From Streptomyces endocoffeicus (GTDB taxonomy: Bacteria; Actinomycetota; Actinomycetes; Streptomycetales; Streptomycetaceae), in the NCBI RefSeq assembly GCF_016741935.1, contig NZ_JAERRG010000032.1:28358-92357 (forward strand): a stretch of 64,000 nt of DNA, given 5' to 3'. Both the position numbers and the translations under genes were made by a program. The notes beneath the pieces are model-generated. The model had not been told where the DNA came from, made no database searches, and worked only from the letters and a program-made list of their open reading frames with translations. This document shows positions 34,104 through 42,740 of the stretch, one piece after another. Numbering within the stretch: the stretch's first letter is position 1; each line of letters opens with the position of its first letter.

Positions 34104-35221
34104 AGGTTTTCTTCCAGGTGGTGGGGGGTGGCGCCCAGAGGGACGGACGCGAGCAGATCGGCCCGCAAGGGGTCGGTGACCCTCGTACATCGCGTCCAGC
34201 CGGTGGCCTCGGCCGCGCCGGGGTGCGGGATCTCCACCGGCCGGGTGGCCGCCGTGGCCGGGTCGAGACCGTGGGCGGCGGCGAAGTCGTCGTCGTAGAC
34301 ACTGCCGAGGTAGCGGTGCGGGCCGTCGGGGAAGACGGTGGCGACGACCGCTCCGGGGTGGACGCGGGCGGCCCAGGCGGCGACCAGCGCGACCGCGCCG
34401 GTGCTCCAGCCGCCGCTGACGAAACTCCCCCGGGCGAGCCTGCGGCAGCTGTCCACGGCCTCTGCCGGACCGACCCAGTGGACCTCGTCGAAGGCGTCGT
34501 AGACGACGTTGCGCGGGTGGATGCTGCTGCCCAGACCGCGCATCAGCCGGGGCCGCGCGGGCTGGCCGAAGATCGTGGAGCCGGTGGCGTCGACGCCGAT
34601 CAGTCGTAGCGCGGGCCAGTGCTGCCGCAGTGGACCGATGATCCCCGCGCTGTGGCCGCCGGTGCCCACGCTGCACACCAGGATGTCCAAGTGGTCGAGC
34701 TGCGTGGCGAGTTCGGCGGCGAGCGAGGCGTAACCGGCGGCGTTGTCGGGGTTGTTGTACTGGTCGGGCCAGTACGCGCCGGGCAGTTCGGCGAGCAGCT
34801 CCCGCAGCCGGCGGAGACGGGCGGCCTGCCAGCCGCCCCGCTCCGCCGGACGGTCCACCAGCTCCAGCCGCACTCCGTGGGCACGCAGCAACTGCCGCAT
34901 GGACGGCTCCAGTTCGCTGTCGCCGACCAGCACGACGGGGTGGCCGAGGGCCTGCCCGGCGAAGGCGAGCCCGATGCCGAGCGTGCCGGAGGTGGACTCC
35001 ACCACCGGTGACCCGGGCCGCAGTTCGCCCCGCTCTCGGGCGCCCAGCAGCATCGACACGGCGGCCCGCGCCTTCATACCGCCCGCCGCGAGCCCTTCGA
35101 GCTTGGCCCAGAAGCCGGGCTGCGGCCCCGGCAGATCGGCGGCGATGCGGACCACGGGGGTGCGGCCGAGCAGGGCGAGCAGCTCCCGGCGGGCGGTGGG
35201 ACGGACGTCTGTCGTGGTCAC
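34100..35221 (-). CDS. Cysteine-synthase-family PLP enzyme (SbnA/CBS-like)
   Basis: The 373-residue fold-type II PLP enzyme has LLGRTPVVRI and the PLP Lys in AAGGMKARAAV (usual SxKxR replaced by GMKAR). Substrate loop VESTSGTLGIGLAFAG and phosphate-binding SVGTGGHSAGI follow, with VGVDATGS-type elements later. Relatives (SbnA, AesA, CysK) perform beta-replacement on O-phospho- or O-acetylserine. SbnA condenses it with glutamate en route to 2,3-diaminopropionate, and the EDDS enzyme couples it with an amino acid. No SbnB-type dehydrogenase is adjacent, which favours an intact aminopolycarboxylate as product. The GTG overlaps the DUF364 gene stop. A related fragment lies at 48196-48503. Confidence 0.9.
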   Translation of the reverse strand: MTTTDVRPTARRELLALLGRTPVVRIAADLPGPQPGFWAKLEGLAAGGMKARAAVSMLLGARERGELRPGSPVVESTSGTLGIGLAFAGQALGHPVVLVGDSELEPSMRQLLRAHGVRLELVDRPAERGGWQAARLRRLRELLAELPGAYWPDQYNNPDNAAGYASLAAELATQLDHLDILVCSVGTGGHSAGIIGPLRQHWPALRLIGVDATGSTIFGQPARPRLMRGLGSSIHPRNVVYDAFDEVHWVGPAEAVDSCRRLARGSFVSGGWSTGAVALVAAWAARVHPGAVVATVFPDGPHRYLGSVYDDDFAAAHGLDPATAATRPVEIPHPGAAEATGWTRCTRVTDPLRADLLASVPLGATPHHLEENL

Positions 35222-36099
35222 CGGGCACCTCCGGGGCGGTCGGCGCGGTAGTGGTGGACGGTGCCGGGGCCGCCGTCCAGCCAGAAGAACGGATACGGTT
35301 CGGCGCACACCGCGCTCACCCCGCACCCCAGGAGCCGGGGCAGTACGGCGCTGCCGGTCTGCGCGAACAGCACCAGCCGCTTGCCGTGCCGCAGCGCGTG
35401 CTCCCGCAGTGGCTCGAAGGTCCCGTTGCCCAGCGTCATCCCGGAGACGAGCAGCGCGTCGCAGCGGGCGGCCGCGGCGAGCGCGCCGGTGACGACCGGC
35501 TCATCCCACTCCGTCACCCCGCCCTTGAAGTCGCACGGCACATAGCCGATTCCGTGCGAACGAAGCGCCTCCAGAAGGGAGTTGACGACGCCGACCACGA
35601 GCACCGTCGCCCCGGGCGGCAGGTCGAGCAGTTCGACGACGGATCGCGCCCGTGCCCGGGACTTCTCCAGCGACGTCCCGGCGGGGAGCGCGACCGGACG
35701 GGCCCCGTGTTCCGGGGTGTGCGGAGTGATGTGCATCAGGTAGGCGTCGAGCGCGGCCACGCGCACCGGGAGCAGCGGATGGTCCAGGAGCTCGGCCACA
35801 TCGGCGCCGACACACTCCGCCACGGCGCTGTCGGACAGGGCGCCGGGCTCGACCGCGCACGAGCCGACCGCCCCGGCGAGCCGCAGGCTGAGCACCTCGT
35901 TGCGATAGCCGGTGCCGCGCCCGTCGTGCCGTACGGCCTGGCGCGTGGTGAAGGCCACGGCGACCCGCCGGGTGCGCGGGTCGGGCCCGAGTTCGCCGGC
36001 CCGGACACGGGCCACGAGATCGTCGTACGTCCGCACGCGGGCCGTGAAAGGGGCCGGGGCGGAGTCGACGGCGGTTATGCCGGAGGTGTCGGCGGTCAT
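35218..36099 (-). CDS. DUF364/Rossmann-like putative metal-chelation domain protein
   Basis: The 293-residue protein has an N-terminal DUF4213-like part (about 20-110). A C-terminal DUF364 Rossmann-like part follows: VLVVGVVNSLLEALRSHGIG, VPCDFKGGVTEWDEPVV, CDALLVSGMTLGNGTFEPLR and LVLFAQTGSAVLPRLLGCGV. Solved members are annotated as putative heavy-metal chelation proteins; some lie in small-molecule ligase operons. ATG overlaps the ATP-grasp stop (ATGA) and its stop overlaps the PLP gene. Its presence in a tight biosynthetic operon suggests a metal- or intermediate-handling role, but no reaction is known from the sequence. Confidence 0.85.
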   Translation of the reverse strand: MTADTSGITAVDSAPAPFTARVRTYDDLVARVRAGELGPDPRTRRVAVAFTTRQAVRHDGRGTGYRNEVLSLRLAGAVGSCAVEPGALSDSAVAECVGADVAELLDHPLLPVRVAALDAYLMHITPHTPEHGARPVALPAGTSLEKSRARARSVVELLDLPPGATVLVVGVVNSLLEALRSHGIGYVPCDFKGGVTEWDEPVVTGALAAAARCDALLVSGMTLGNGTFEPLREHALRHGKRLVLFAQTGSAVLPRLLGCGVSAVCAEPYPFFWLDGGPGTVHHYRADRPGGAR

Positions 36100-37352
36100 C
36101 GGATCACCAGTCCGGACCGCACCTCGGCGAGCAGCGCCTCGACCCGGTCCCGGGCTCCGGGGCCGTCCGGGTCCCCGGCCATCACATGCCCGAGGTACTC
36201 GTTGTTGCTGCCCGCCGCCTTCACCTGCCTGCCGGGCTCCGCGAGTCGCACCTCCAGCACGCCGGGAGCGTCCCGCAGCCCCGCGCCGTCCAGCGAGGCG
36301 AGTGTGCCCGTGCGCTCCGGCACGAGAAAGCCGATGGCGGCGCTGTGCAGCCCGGTGTCCGTGCGCCCCGGATCGGGAGTACGGCCCAGGGCCACGTCCA
36401 CGCAGGCGGCGGCGAGGTCGATGCCGGTGACGTGGCGGACGAGTTCGGTGATGCGGTTTCCGGCGGGGCGCGGGTTGACCTCGACCACGCGCGGTCCGGC
36501 GGAGGTCAGCTTGATCTCGGTGTGGGCCACCACGCCGTCCGTCAGCCCGAGCGCCTCGAGCGCGCCCAGGGCGGTCCGCTCGGCGGCTTCCGTGTCGACG
36601 GCCGTCAGCGCGGCGGGGAACATGTGCCCGGTCTCGATGAACGCGGGCGCCCCGCCGACGCTCTTGTCGGTCACGCCCACCACATGGACCGCGCCCCCGT
36701 ACGAGACCGTCTCGACGCTCACCTCGGGACCGTCCAGCAGCTCTTCGAGCAGGACCACGGGCGTGCGTCGCTGGCCGCGCGCGTTGACCGGGAAGTCGGC
36801 CAACGCGTGGAAGGCGGCGGCGAGTTGGGACTCGTCGTCCACACGCCGTACGTACATGCCGGCACACAGGTCGACGGGCTTGACGACCAGCGGGTAGCCG
36901 ATCTCCCCCGCGGCCCGGGCGGTGTCGGCCCACTCCTCGTGCACGGCGAAGCGGGGTCCGGGTACCCCGGCCTCGGCGAGGACGCGGCGCGTGGCGTCCT
37001 TGCGGCAGGCGTTGTGGACCGCCTCGAGGGGCGGGCCGGGCAGGCCGAGGTGCCCGGCGATCCGCGCGACCGTCGGCAGGTAGTAGTCGCAGGACGTGAT
37101 CGCCCCGTCGAAGCCGAACACCGCGTGCAGCCGCTCGACCTCCGGCAGCAGCGCCTCGGTGTCATTGGTGTCGGCAGTGATCACATTGCGCGCCCCGAGC
37201 AGCGGGTGCGCCGTGCCCTCGGGGGCGGAGCGCAGGTAGTGGTGCAGGTCGCGGGTGAGGAAGGTGAACTCGTGCCCACTCTCGCGGATCGCCCGTGGCA
37301 GCAGTCTGCTCATCGACCCGACCCAGCTCTCTACCACCAACAGATGAGCCAC
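36096..37352 (-). CDS. ATP-grasp ligase
   Basis: The 418-residue protein has an N-terminal pre-ATP-grasp domain (MAHLLVVESWVGSMSRLLPR, FGFDGAITSCDYYLPTVARI). An ATP-grasp fold follows with K in YPLVVKPVDLCAGMYV (strand and flexible loop), the hinge VVLLEELLDGPEVSVETVSY, and the metal-binding end GPRVVEVNPRPAGNRITELV. Such carboxylate-amine ligases join an amino acid or amine to a carboxylate via an acyl-phosphate. It is the first gene of the ten-gene operon, GTG start after GGGGAG. The 99-base gap to the divergent gene holds the metal-box-like palindrome. It probably performs the amide-forming step of the small molecule. Substrates are unknown. Confidence 0.91.
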   Translation of the reverse strand: MAHLLVVESWVGSMSRLLPRAIRESGHEFTFLTRDLHHYLRSAPEGTAHPLLGARNVITADTNDTEALLPEVERLHAVFGFDGAITSCDYYLPTVARIAGHLGLPGPPLEAVHNACRKDATRRVLAEAGVPGPRFAVHEEWADTARAAGEIGYPLVVKPVDLCAGMYVRRVDDESQLAAAFHALADFPVNARGQRRTPVVLLEELLDGPEVSVETVSYGGAVHVVGVTDKSVGGAPAFIETGHMFPAALTAVDTEAAERTALGALEALGLTDGVVAHTEIKLTSAGPRVVEVNPRPAGNRITELVRHVTGIDLAAACVDVALGRTPDPGRTDTGLHSAAIGFLVPERTGTLASLDGAGLRDAPGVLEVRLAEPGRQVKAAGSNNEYLGHVMAGDPDGPGARDRVEALLAEVRSGLVIR

Positions 37353-37399
37353 AGCTCCCCTTTTCCAGTCGTGTGGGATAACGTGGCGGACACGCTAGC

Positions 37400-37418
37400 G
37401 ATAATCGTTTTCATTGTC
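37400..37418. promoter_or_regulatory. Fur/Zur-like metal-responsive operator (candidate)
   Basis: The 19-mer GATAATCGTTTTCATTGTC matches 14 of 19 positions of the classical Fur box GATAATGATAATCATTATC. Its complement also contains ATGAAAACGATTATC, close to the ATGAAAATCATTTTC core of actinobacterial Zur sites. It is an AT-rich island in very GC-rich DNA, centred between the ATP-grasp start (37352) and the divergent hydrolase start (37452), where one repressor could close both promoters. The metal (Zn, Fe or Ni) cannot be decided from the sequence. Confidence 0.6.
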
Positions 37419-37451
37419 ATCTGACTCCGTGCGACCGAGGAAGAAATCGTT

Positions 37452-38984
37452 GTGACCTCACCCACGCACCGCACGGCGCTGCTGTGTGCCCTGGCGGCCA
37501 TCGCCGCGACCCTCGCCCCCGCCGCGCCCGCCCAGTCCGCCGCCCGTGTCCCCTCCGCCGGTTCGGCATCCGCACTCCGCTTGGGCGCCTGCCCCGGATC
37601 CGTGCCCGATCCGCCCGCGCCGGAGCGCGTCGAATGCGGGCGGCTGAGCGTGCCGCTGGACTGGAACCGCCCCCGTGGGCCGCGTATCGAGATCGCCGTC
37701 TCGCGCGTCCGGGCCTCGGGGGCACCCGCCGAGCGACGCGGCATCCTGCTGGTCAACCCCGGTGGGCCGGGCGGCTCCGGGCTCCCCTACGCGGTCACCA
37801 AGCGCGCCAAACTCCCCATGAGTGTGCGCCGTTCGTACGACGTCATCGGCTTCGACCCGCGCGGCGTCGGGCAGAGCGCGCCCGTCGACTGCGGCCCGAT
37901 GGGCGGTCTCTTCACCGCCCCGGGCGCGGACCCCGTGCCCGTCGCTCCGACGGCCGAGCGGGCCCATCTGGCGTCACTGCGCCACCTGGCCGACGACTGC
38001 GCGGCGAGCGCCGGCGACGCATCGCGGTACCTGTCGACGGAACAGACCGCCCGGGACATGGACGCGATACGCGTCGCGCTCGGCGAACGGCGGACGAACT
38101 TCCTCGGTGTCTCCTACGGCACCTACCTCGGCGCGGCCTACGCCGCCGCCTTCCCGCACCGCACGGGCCGGATGGTGCTGGACAGCGTCGTAGGGCCCTG
38201 GAACTGGTACGACTTCGACGTGATCCAGAGCCGGGCACTGCTGCGGCAGCGCGACACCTTCTTCGCCTGGACCGCCGCCCACGCGGACCGCTTCCGCCTG
38301 GGCGACGACGCGGTGGCCGTACGCCGGGCCTACCTGCGCGTACGCGACGGACTCACCGCCGAACCCGCGGACGGCTTCGGTCCCGCGGAGTTCGACCGGG
38401 CCGTGTACCGCGCCCTCGGCCGCACCGAACGCTGGGCGGGCCTCGCCGACGGCCTGCGAACCTATCTGCGCGACGGCAGCCCCGACGGGCTCCGTCCCGC
38501 CGAGGACTTCGCCGGCCCGGACTCGCGCAACTACGAAGCCGCCAACCGCATCGTCAAGTGCGCCGACGGCCCCGGCCCCACGCCCCGGCGGATCGTGACG
38601 GACATCCGCCGCACCCGACGCCTCGACCCCCAGCCTGTCCTCATCGGTATGGAGGCGTCCACCTGCGCCTACTGGCATCACCATCCCGCCCGCCGCACCC
38701 CGCTCGGCAGCCCCGATGCGCCGCCCGTTCTCCTGGTGGCCTCCGCCCACGACCCCGTCACGCCCATCGAGGGCGCGCGCCAGATGCGCCGTCTGCTTCC
38801 CGGCTCGCGCCTGGTGACGCTCGACAACGACTACTCGCACGGGGTGTTCGCCAGCCGGGGCAACGCCTGCGTGGACGACACCACGGCCGCCTACCTCGTC
38901 GACGGGACTGTGCCGACGGCCGATGTGCGCTGTGCGGGACCCGGCCTGCCCGCGGTGCACGGCCATCCGCCGACCCGCCGCTAA
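37452..38984 (+). CDS. Secreted alpha/beta hydrolase, tripeptidyl-aminopeptidase-like
   Basis: The 510-residue protein has a Sec signal peptide (LLCALAAIAATLAPAAPAQS, cleavage near Ala-Gln-Ser-Ala). The S33/TAP fold follows: CGRLSVPLDWNRPRG, LLVNPGGPGGSGLPYA (oxyanion), FDPRGVGQSAPVDC, nucleophile GVSYGTYLGAAYAAA. The TAP-like C-terminal domain has Asp in VASAHDPVTP and His in DNDYSHGVFASRGN. The class is a Streptomyces secreted aminopeptidase family. GTG start after GAGGAAG. It is divergent from the ATP-grasp operon and shares its metal-box promoter. A role in extracellular peptide cleavage or release of bound metal is possible but unproven. Confidence 0.9.
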   Translation: MTSPTHRTALLCALAAIAATLAPAAPAQSAARVPSAGSASALRLGACPGSVPDPPAPERVECGRLSVPLDWNRPRGPRIEIAVSRVRASGAPAERRGILLVNPGGPGGSGLPYAVTKRAKLPMSVRRSYDVIGFDPRGVGQSAPVDCGPMGGLFTAPGADPVPVAPTAERAHLASLRHLADDCAASAGDASRYLSTEQTARDMDAIRVALGERRTNFLGVSYGTYLGAAYAAAFPHRTGRMVLDSVVGPWNWYDFDVIQSRALLRQRDTFFAWTAAHADRFRLGDDAVAVRRAYLRVRDGLTAEPADGFGPAEFDRAVYRALGRTERWAGLADGLRTYLRDGSPDGLRPAEDFAGPDSRNYEAANRIVKCADGPGPTPRRIVTDIRRTRRLDPQPVLIGMEASTCAYWHHHPARRTPLGSPDAPPVLLVASAHDPVTPIEGARQMRRLLPGSRLVTLDNDYSHGVFASRGNACVDDTTAAYLVDGTVPTADVRCAGPGLPAVHGHPPTRR

Positions 38985-39035
38985 GGTGTGGCCGCGGATG
39001 TCGCCATGACGAAGAGTCCTATGAGGGGAGGGGCA

Positions 39036-40109
39036 ATGGACAGGGATGTCGACGTGGCGCCACCGCTGCCCGAGAGCCCTGCCCAGGACCGGGAGCCGTC
39101 TGCCACATACCCCGACGGGGGCGGTGGCCTGCGCGCGGCCGTACGTGTCACCTCCCATGCGCTGATCGCGGGGCTCCCCGTGGCGGTACTCGGCGTCCTC
39201 GCCATCGTGCTGGGGCCCCAGATCTCCGCCGGGCTCGACAACCGTGCGGTGGCGGCGTGGCGGACGGTGTTCACCGCGATCGTCATCCAGGGCGTGCCGT
39301 TTCTGCTGCTCGGCACTCTGGTGTCGGCCGCGATCAGCGCCTTCGTACCGGCGTGGGTCTTCGCTCGGATGCTTCCGCGCAACCCGGCGCTCGCCGTGCC
39401 CGTCGCGGGAGTGGCCGGAGCGGTGCTGCCGGGATGTGAATGCGCGTCGGTCCCGGTGGCGGGCAGTCTGATGCGGCGCGGGGTGACCCCGGCGGCGGCG
39501 CTGGCCTTCCTGCTGTCGGCCCCCGCCATCAACCCGATCGTGCTGATGGCGACGTACGTGGCCTTTCCCGGCAACCCCTGGATGGTCACGGCCCGTCTCG
39601 TCGCCTCGCTGCTGACCTCCGTGGCGATGGGCTGGCTGTGGATCCGTCTGGGCCGCGAGGAGTGGCTGCGCGCCCCGGAGGGGCCCACCGGGCACACCCC
39701 CGGCGCGAGCCGGGCCGAGGAGTTCCGGGTCTCGCTCCAGCATGACTTCCTGCATGCCGGGGGGTTCCTCGTGGTCGGCGCGGCGGCCGCGGCCACGTTC
39801 AACGTCGCGGTGCCGCACTCCGTGCTGCGGCTCTTCTCCGACTCGCCGTGGCTCTCGCTGCCCATGCTGGGGCTGCTCGCGGTGGTCCTCGCGGTGTGCT
39901 CCGAGGCCGATGCGTTCGTCGCCGCCTCGCTCACCGGGTTCTCACCCAGCGCCCGGCTCGCCTTCATGGTGGTCGGCCCGATGGTCGACCTGAAGCTGAT
40001 CGCGCTGCAGTCCGGCACTTTCGGGCGCGCCTTCGCCCTGCGCTTCTCGTCGGCCACCTGGGTCGTGGCGGTGCTATGCAGCGCACTGGTGGGGTGGTGG
40101 CTGCTGTGA
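39036..40109 (+). CDS. YraQ/UPF0718-type membrane permease
   Basis: The 357-residue protein has about eight membrane segments and the duplicated motif of the ArsP/UPF0718 permease family: AGVAGAVLPGCECASVPVAG (GCxC, first half) and VVLAVCSEADAFVAASLTGF (second half). ArsP-like members export organoarsenicals. Others are paired, as here, with a TIGR03943 protein and linked to metal homeostasis. The ATG at 39036 has AGGGGAGGGGC upstream; the longer reading has none. It lies 51 bases after the secreted hydrolase and is translationally coupled to the next gene (GTGA). The substrate is unknown; the two Cys of GCEC are candidate metal or metalloid contacts. Confidence 0.9.
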   Translation: MDRDVDVAPPLPESPAQDREPSATYPDGGGGLRAAVRVTSHALIAGLPVAVLGVLAIVLGPQISAGLDNRAVAAWRTVFTAIVIQGVPFLLLGTLVSAAISAFVPAWVFARMLPRNPALAVPVAGVAGAVLPGCECASVPVAGSLMRRGVTPAAALAFLLSAPAINPIVLMATYVAFPGNPWMVTARLVASLLTSVAMGWLWIRLGREEWLRAPEGPTGHTPGASRAEEFRVSLQHDFLHAGGFLVVGAAAAATFNVAVPHSVLRLFSDSPWLSLPMLGLLAVVLAVCSEADAFVAASLTGFSPSARLAFMVVGPMVDLKLIALQSGTFGRAFALRFSSATWVVAVLCSALVGWWLL

Positions 40110-40879
40110 AACGCAACATCCAGGTGCTGCTGCTCCTGTTCACCGGCGTCGGTCTGCTGCACATCGCGCTGCTGACCGATCTGTATCTGCGCTATGTGCG
40201 TCCGGGCCTGCGGCCCGCGCTCATCGCCTCGGGGGTGCTGCTGATCGTGCTCGGCGCGGTCAGCGCCGCCCGTGACGGCTTTCCGTTCAACCGCCCGCGT
40301 CCGGACGAGGACCACGACCACGGTCGCGGTGGCCACCAAGGCCATGGACACGATCACTCTCAGGGGCCGCGGATCGCCTGGCTGCTGTACGTACCGGCCC
40401 TGACCATCCTGTTCCTCGCGCCACCCGCTCTCGGCTCGTACACCGCCGCCCGTGACGAGGCGAAGGCGAAGCCCCCCACCTCTGGAGACAGCCTCTTCCC
40501 CGCCCTCCCGCGGAACGGGATCGTCGAGTTGTCGCTGAACGACTTCAGTTCCCGGGCGGTCTGGGACACCGACGGCACCCTCAGGGGGCACACCGTCCGC
40601 CTCACCGGCTTCGTCACCCCCGGCCGCCACGGCACCTGGTACGTCAGCCGCCTGGCCATCAGCTGCTGCGCCGCCGACGCGACGGTGCGCAAGGTGCGGG
40701 TGCACGGGGCCTCGGCGCCGCCCGCCGATGCCTGGATCACCGTCACCGGCACCTGGCACCCCACCGGCAAGGTCGGGACGGACGACGCGAGCCCGGCCCT
40801 GGACGCCACGACCGTCAAGCGCGTTCCCGCGCCCAAGGATCCGTACAACGACGCGGTGGTGACCCGGCCGGGCCGGTGA
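40106..40879 (+). CDS. TIGR03943-family membrane protein with His-rich loop
   Basis: The 257-residue protein has two N-terminal helices (VLLLLFTGVGLLHIALLTDL, ALIASGVLLIVLGAVSAARD), a His/Asp-rich loop (DEDHDHGRGGHQGHGHDHSQ) and a third helix. An extracytoplasmic domain of about 140 residues contains SRLAISCCAADATV, the signature CC of the family. The His-rich loop looks like a metal (Zn, Ni or Co) binding segment. The gene starts inside the permease stop. The pair resembles Bacillus YcgR/YcgQ, an as yet poorly understood transport unit. Location under the putative metal box supports a role in metal acquisition. Confidence 0.88.
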   Translation: MKRNIQVLLLLFTGVGLLHIALLTDLYLRYVRPGLRPALIASGVLLIVLGAVSAARDGFPFNRPRPDEDHDHGRGGHQGHGHDHSQGPRIAWLLYVPALTILFLAPPALGSYTAARDEAKAKPPTSGDSLFPALPRNGIVELSLNDFSSRAVWDTDGTLRGHTVRLTGFVTPGRHGTWYVSRLAISCCAADATVRKVRVHGASAPPADAWITVTGTWHPTGKVGTDDASPALDATTVKRVPAPKDPYNDAVVTRPGR

Positions 40880-40941
40880 AAGGCGGGCACACGGTTCAGC
40901 CTCAAGGCCGTCGGCCCGCGTCGTGTGGCGGCCTTGATCGC

Positions 40942-41544
40942 TCAGCGCAGCGCGGCCACCAGTGCGTCGCTCGCGGAGCACCACACCTGCCGCGCTTCGC
41001 TGAATCCCTGGCCCCGCAGGGTCTCGAGGTGCCAGCGGGTCGCGGTGGGCCGGTCCCGCCGGGCGCCGCCGTCCGGCTTGGGCTGCCGTGGATCGCCCAG
41101 CAGGGCGAAGCGCTGGGCCGTCGCCCCGGCGTCGTAGGACGCGTGGGGCAGGTGCTCGGTCCACGTGGGCCGGGTGACGTCGGCCTCGGCGAAGGTGACG
41201 CGCTCATCCCCGGCGAAATGGCCGCGGGCGATGGTCAGCAGGGCCGGGTCGATGTCCACACAGGTGCTGTGGGCGCCGGGGAGCCGCCGCAACAGGCGGT
41301 CGGTGATGCTGCCCGTACCGCAGGCGAGGTCGAGGACGCGGGGGGTGGGGTCCGTTACGGCCTCGACCGTGTCGATCATGACCCGGAAGCGCTCTTCCCG
41401 GTCGGGCATATACCACTCCTGCCGGCGGTCCCAACTGGTCTGCCAACTCTGCCAACTCTGCCAGTCGGAGGGGGCCGTCGTGATGGGGAGGCGAGGATGG
41501 TGTGACAGCCGCCGCTCTCGACGACGGTGCTCTCGTCGAGTCAT
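40942..41544 (-). pseudogene. SAM-dependent methyltransferase with internal deletion
   Basis: The open reading of 200 residues has motif I PRVLDLACGTGSITDRLLRR, then CVDIDPALLTIARGHFAGDE and ADVTRPTWTEHLPHASYDAG. It then jumps to a C-terminal end of the same family, ATAQRFALLGDPRQPKPDGG and LRGQGFSEARQVWCSASDAL. In full-length relatives these parts are separated by some 60-90 residues (the motif IV-VI core), so the enzyme is probably inactive although in frame. Near the N-terminus the triplet Gln-Ser-Trp is repeated (9-bp tandem units, 41440-41466). Its ATG overlaps the truncated ATPase stop (ATGA). The true start is uncertain. Confidence 0.7.
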
Positions 41545-42740
41545 CGTTCACCAGCGATGTGATCGTCCCGGCCACGGCCTGCTGGCGGACCGGAGACCTG
41601 GTGCCCGTAACCCTCCCTTTCGGACAGAGCGGACGTGTCGAGGCCAACGCCGTCGCCGCCGGAGCCGGGCGCGCCGGACCATGCGACGGGCAGGACTTCG
41701 TCGACGGGCCCGCGCCGCACGCAGCGGCCGCCGTCGAACAGCGCGGCCTCCTCGGTCAGGGCACGGACCGCGGGCAGGTCGTGGCTGATGAACAGCAGGG
41801 CGGTCCGTGCAGGGGCGAGGAGGCGGGGCAGTGCGTCGAGGACCCGTTGCCGGGAGACGGTGTCCAGCGCCGACGTCACTTCGTCGCAGACGAGCAGGGA
41901 CGGACGTGCCGTCAGCGCCCGTATCAGCGCGCAGCGCTGGAGCTGACCGCCGGAGAGCCGGTCCGGGGTCCGGTGCAGCAGCGCCTGGTCGAGTCCCAGC
42001 GCATCGGCGGCCTTGATGGCCTCTGTTGTCGCCTCTTCGGCGGGCAGGGCGCGCAGCAGGCGTGCGGTGTCCGCGAGTTGTCCGAGGACTGGACGGTGCT
42101 CTTCGAAGGAGCCTGCGCTGTTCTGGTGCACGTACTGAATGGCGCGGCGCTGGGTGGGCGTGCGCCGATCGATGCGACGGGGGAGGGGACGGCCGTCGAG
42201 CCGTACCTCGCCGCGGGACGGCGTGGTCAGCCCGGCCAGTGCACGGGCGAAGGTCGTCTTGCCTGAGCCGGAGGGGCCGAGCAGCGCGATCATGGTGCCG
42301 GGCGGGAACGCCATCGACACCGGTCCGGCCAGGGGATCGCCGGACCGGCGGCGCACGATGATCCCCGTGGCGGCGACCCCCTCGCGACCCTCCGGCGCAG
42401 GGCCTGCCGCGGTCGGGCCCGCCTCTTCGCTCGTGCTGGGGCGGCGTTCCGCGGCGAGGAGTTCCCGGGTGGCTCGGTGGCGGACGGCCGGAAGCCCGGT
42501 GGTGGTGGGACGGTCGCCGGGTACGGGGCCACCGGTGCCGAGGACGTCTACTGTCGGCCCGTTGTCCACGGCCCGGCCGTGTTCCAGCACGATGACCCGG
42601 TCGGCCGTCTCCCGTACCAGCTGGAGGTCGTGGGTGAGCAGCAGCACGCCCGCGCCGTCGTCCGCGAGCGCCCGCACCGTACGGCCCAGGGCGCGTGCGA
42701 GCGCCGGGTCCAGGCCGCTCGTCGGCTCGTCCGGTCCCGC
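41541..42740 (-). pseudogene. 5'-truncated dual ABC ATPase (Opp/Nik type)
   Basis: Coding begins abruptly at DEPTSGLDPALARALGRTVR (Walker B of domain 1). Domain 1 therefore lacks Walker A, Q loop and signature. Domain 2 is complete: GPSGSGKTTFARALAGLTTP, VHQNSAGSFEEHRPVL, LSGGQLQRCALIRALT, LLVCDEVTSALD and LLFISHDLPAV. It parallels the intact protein at 25609-27324. Upstream of the Walker B the reading is that of a binding-protein fragment, so a deletion fused two distant parts of one transporter operon and removed both permeases. Its stop overlaps the start of the deleted methyltransferase gene, retaining the ancestral operon junction. Confidence 0.85.
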
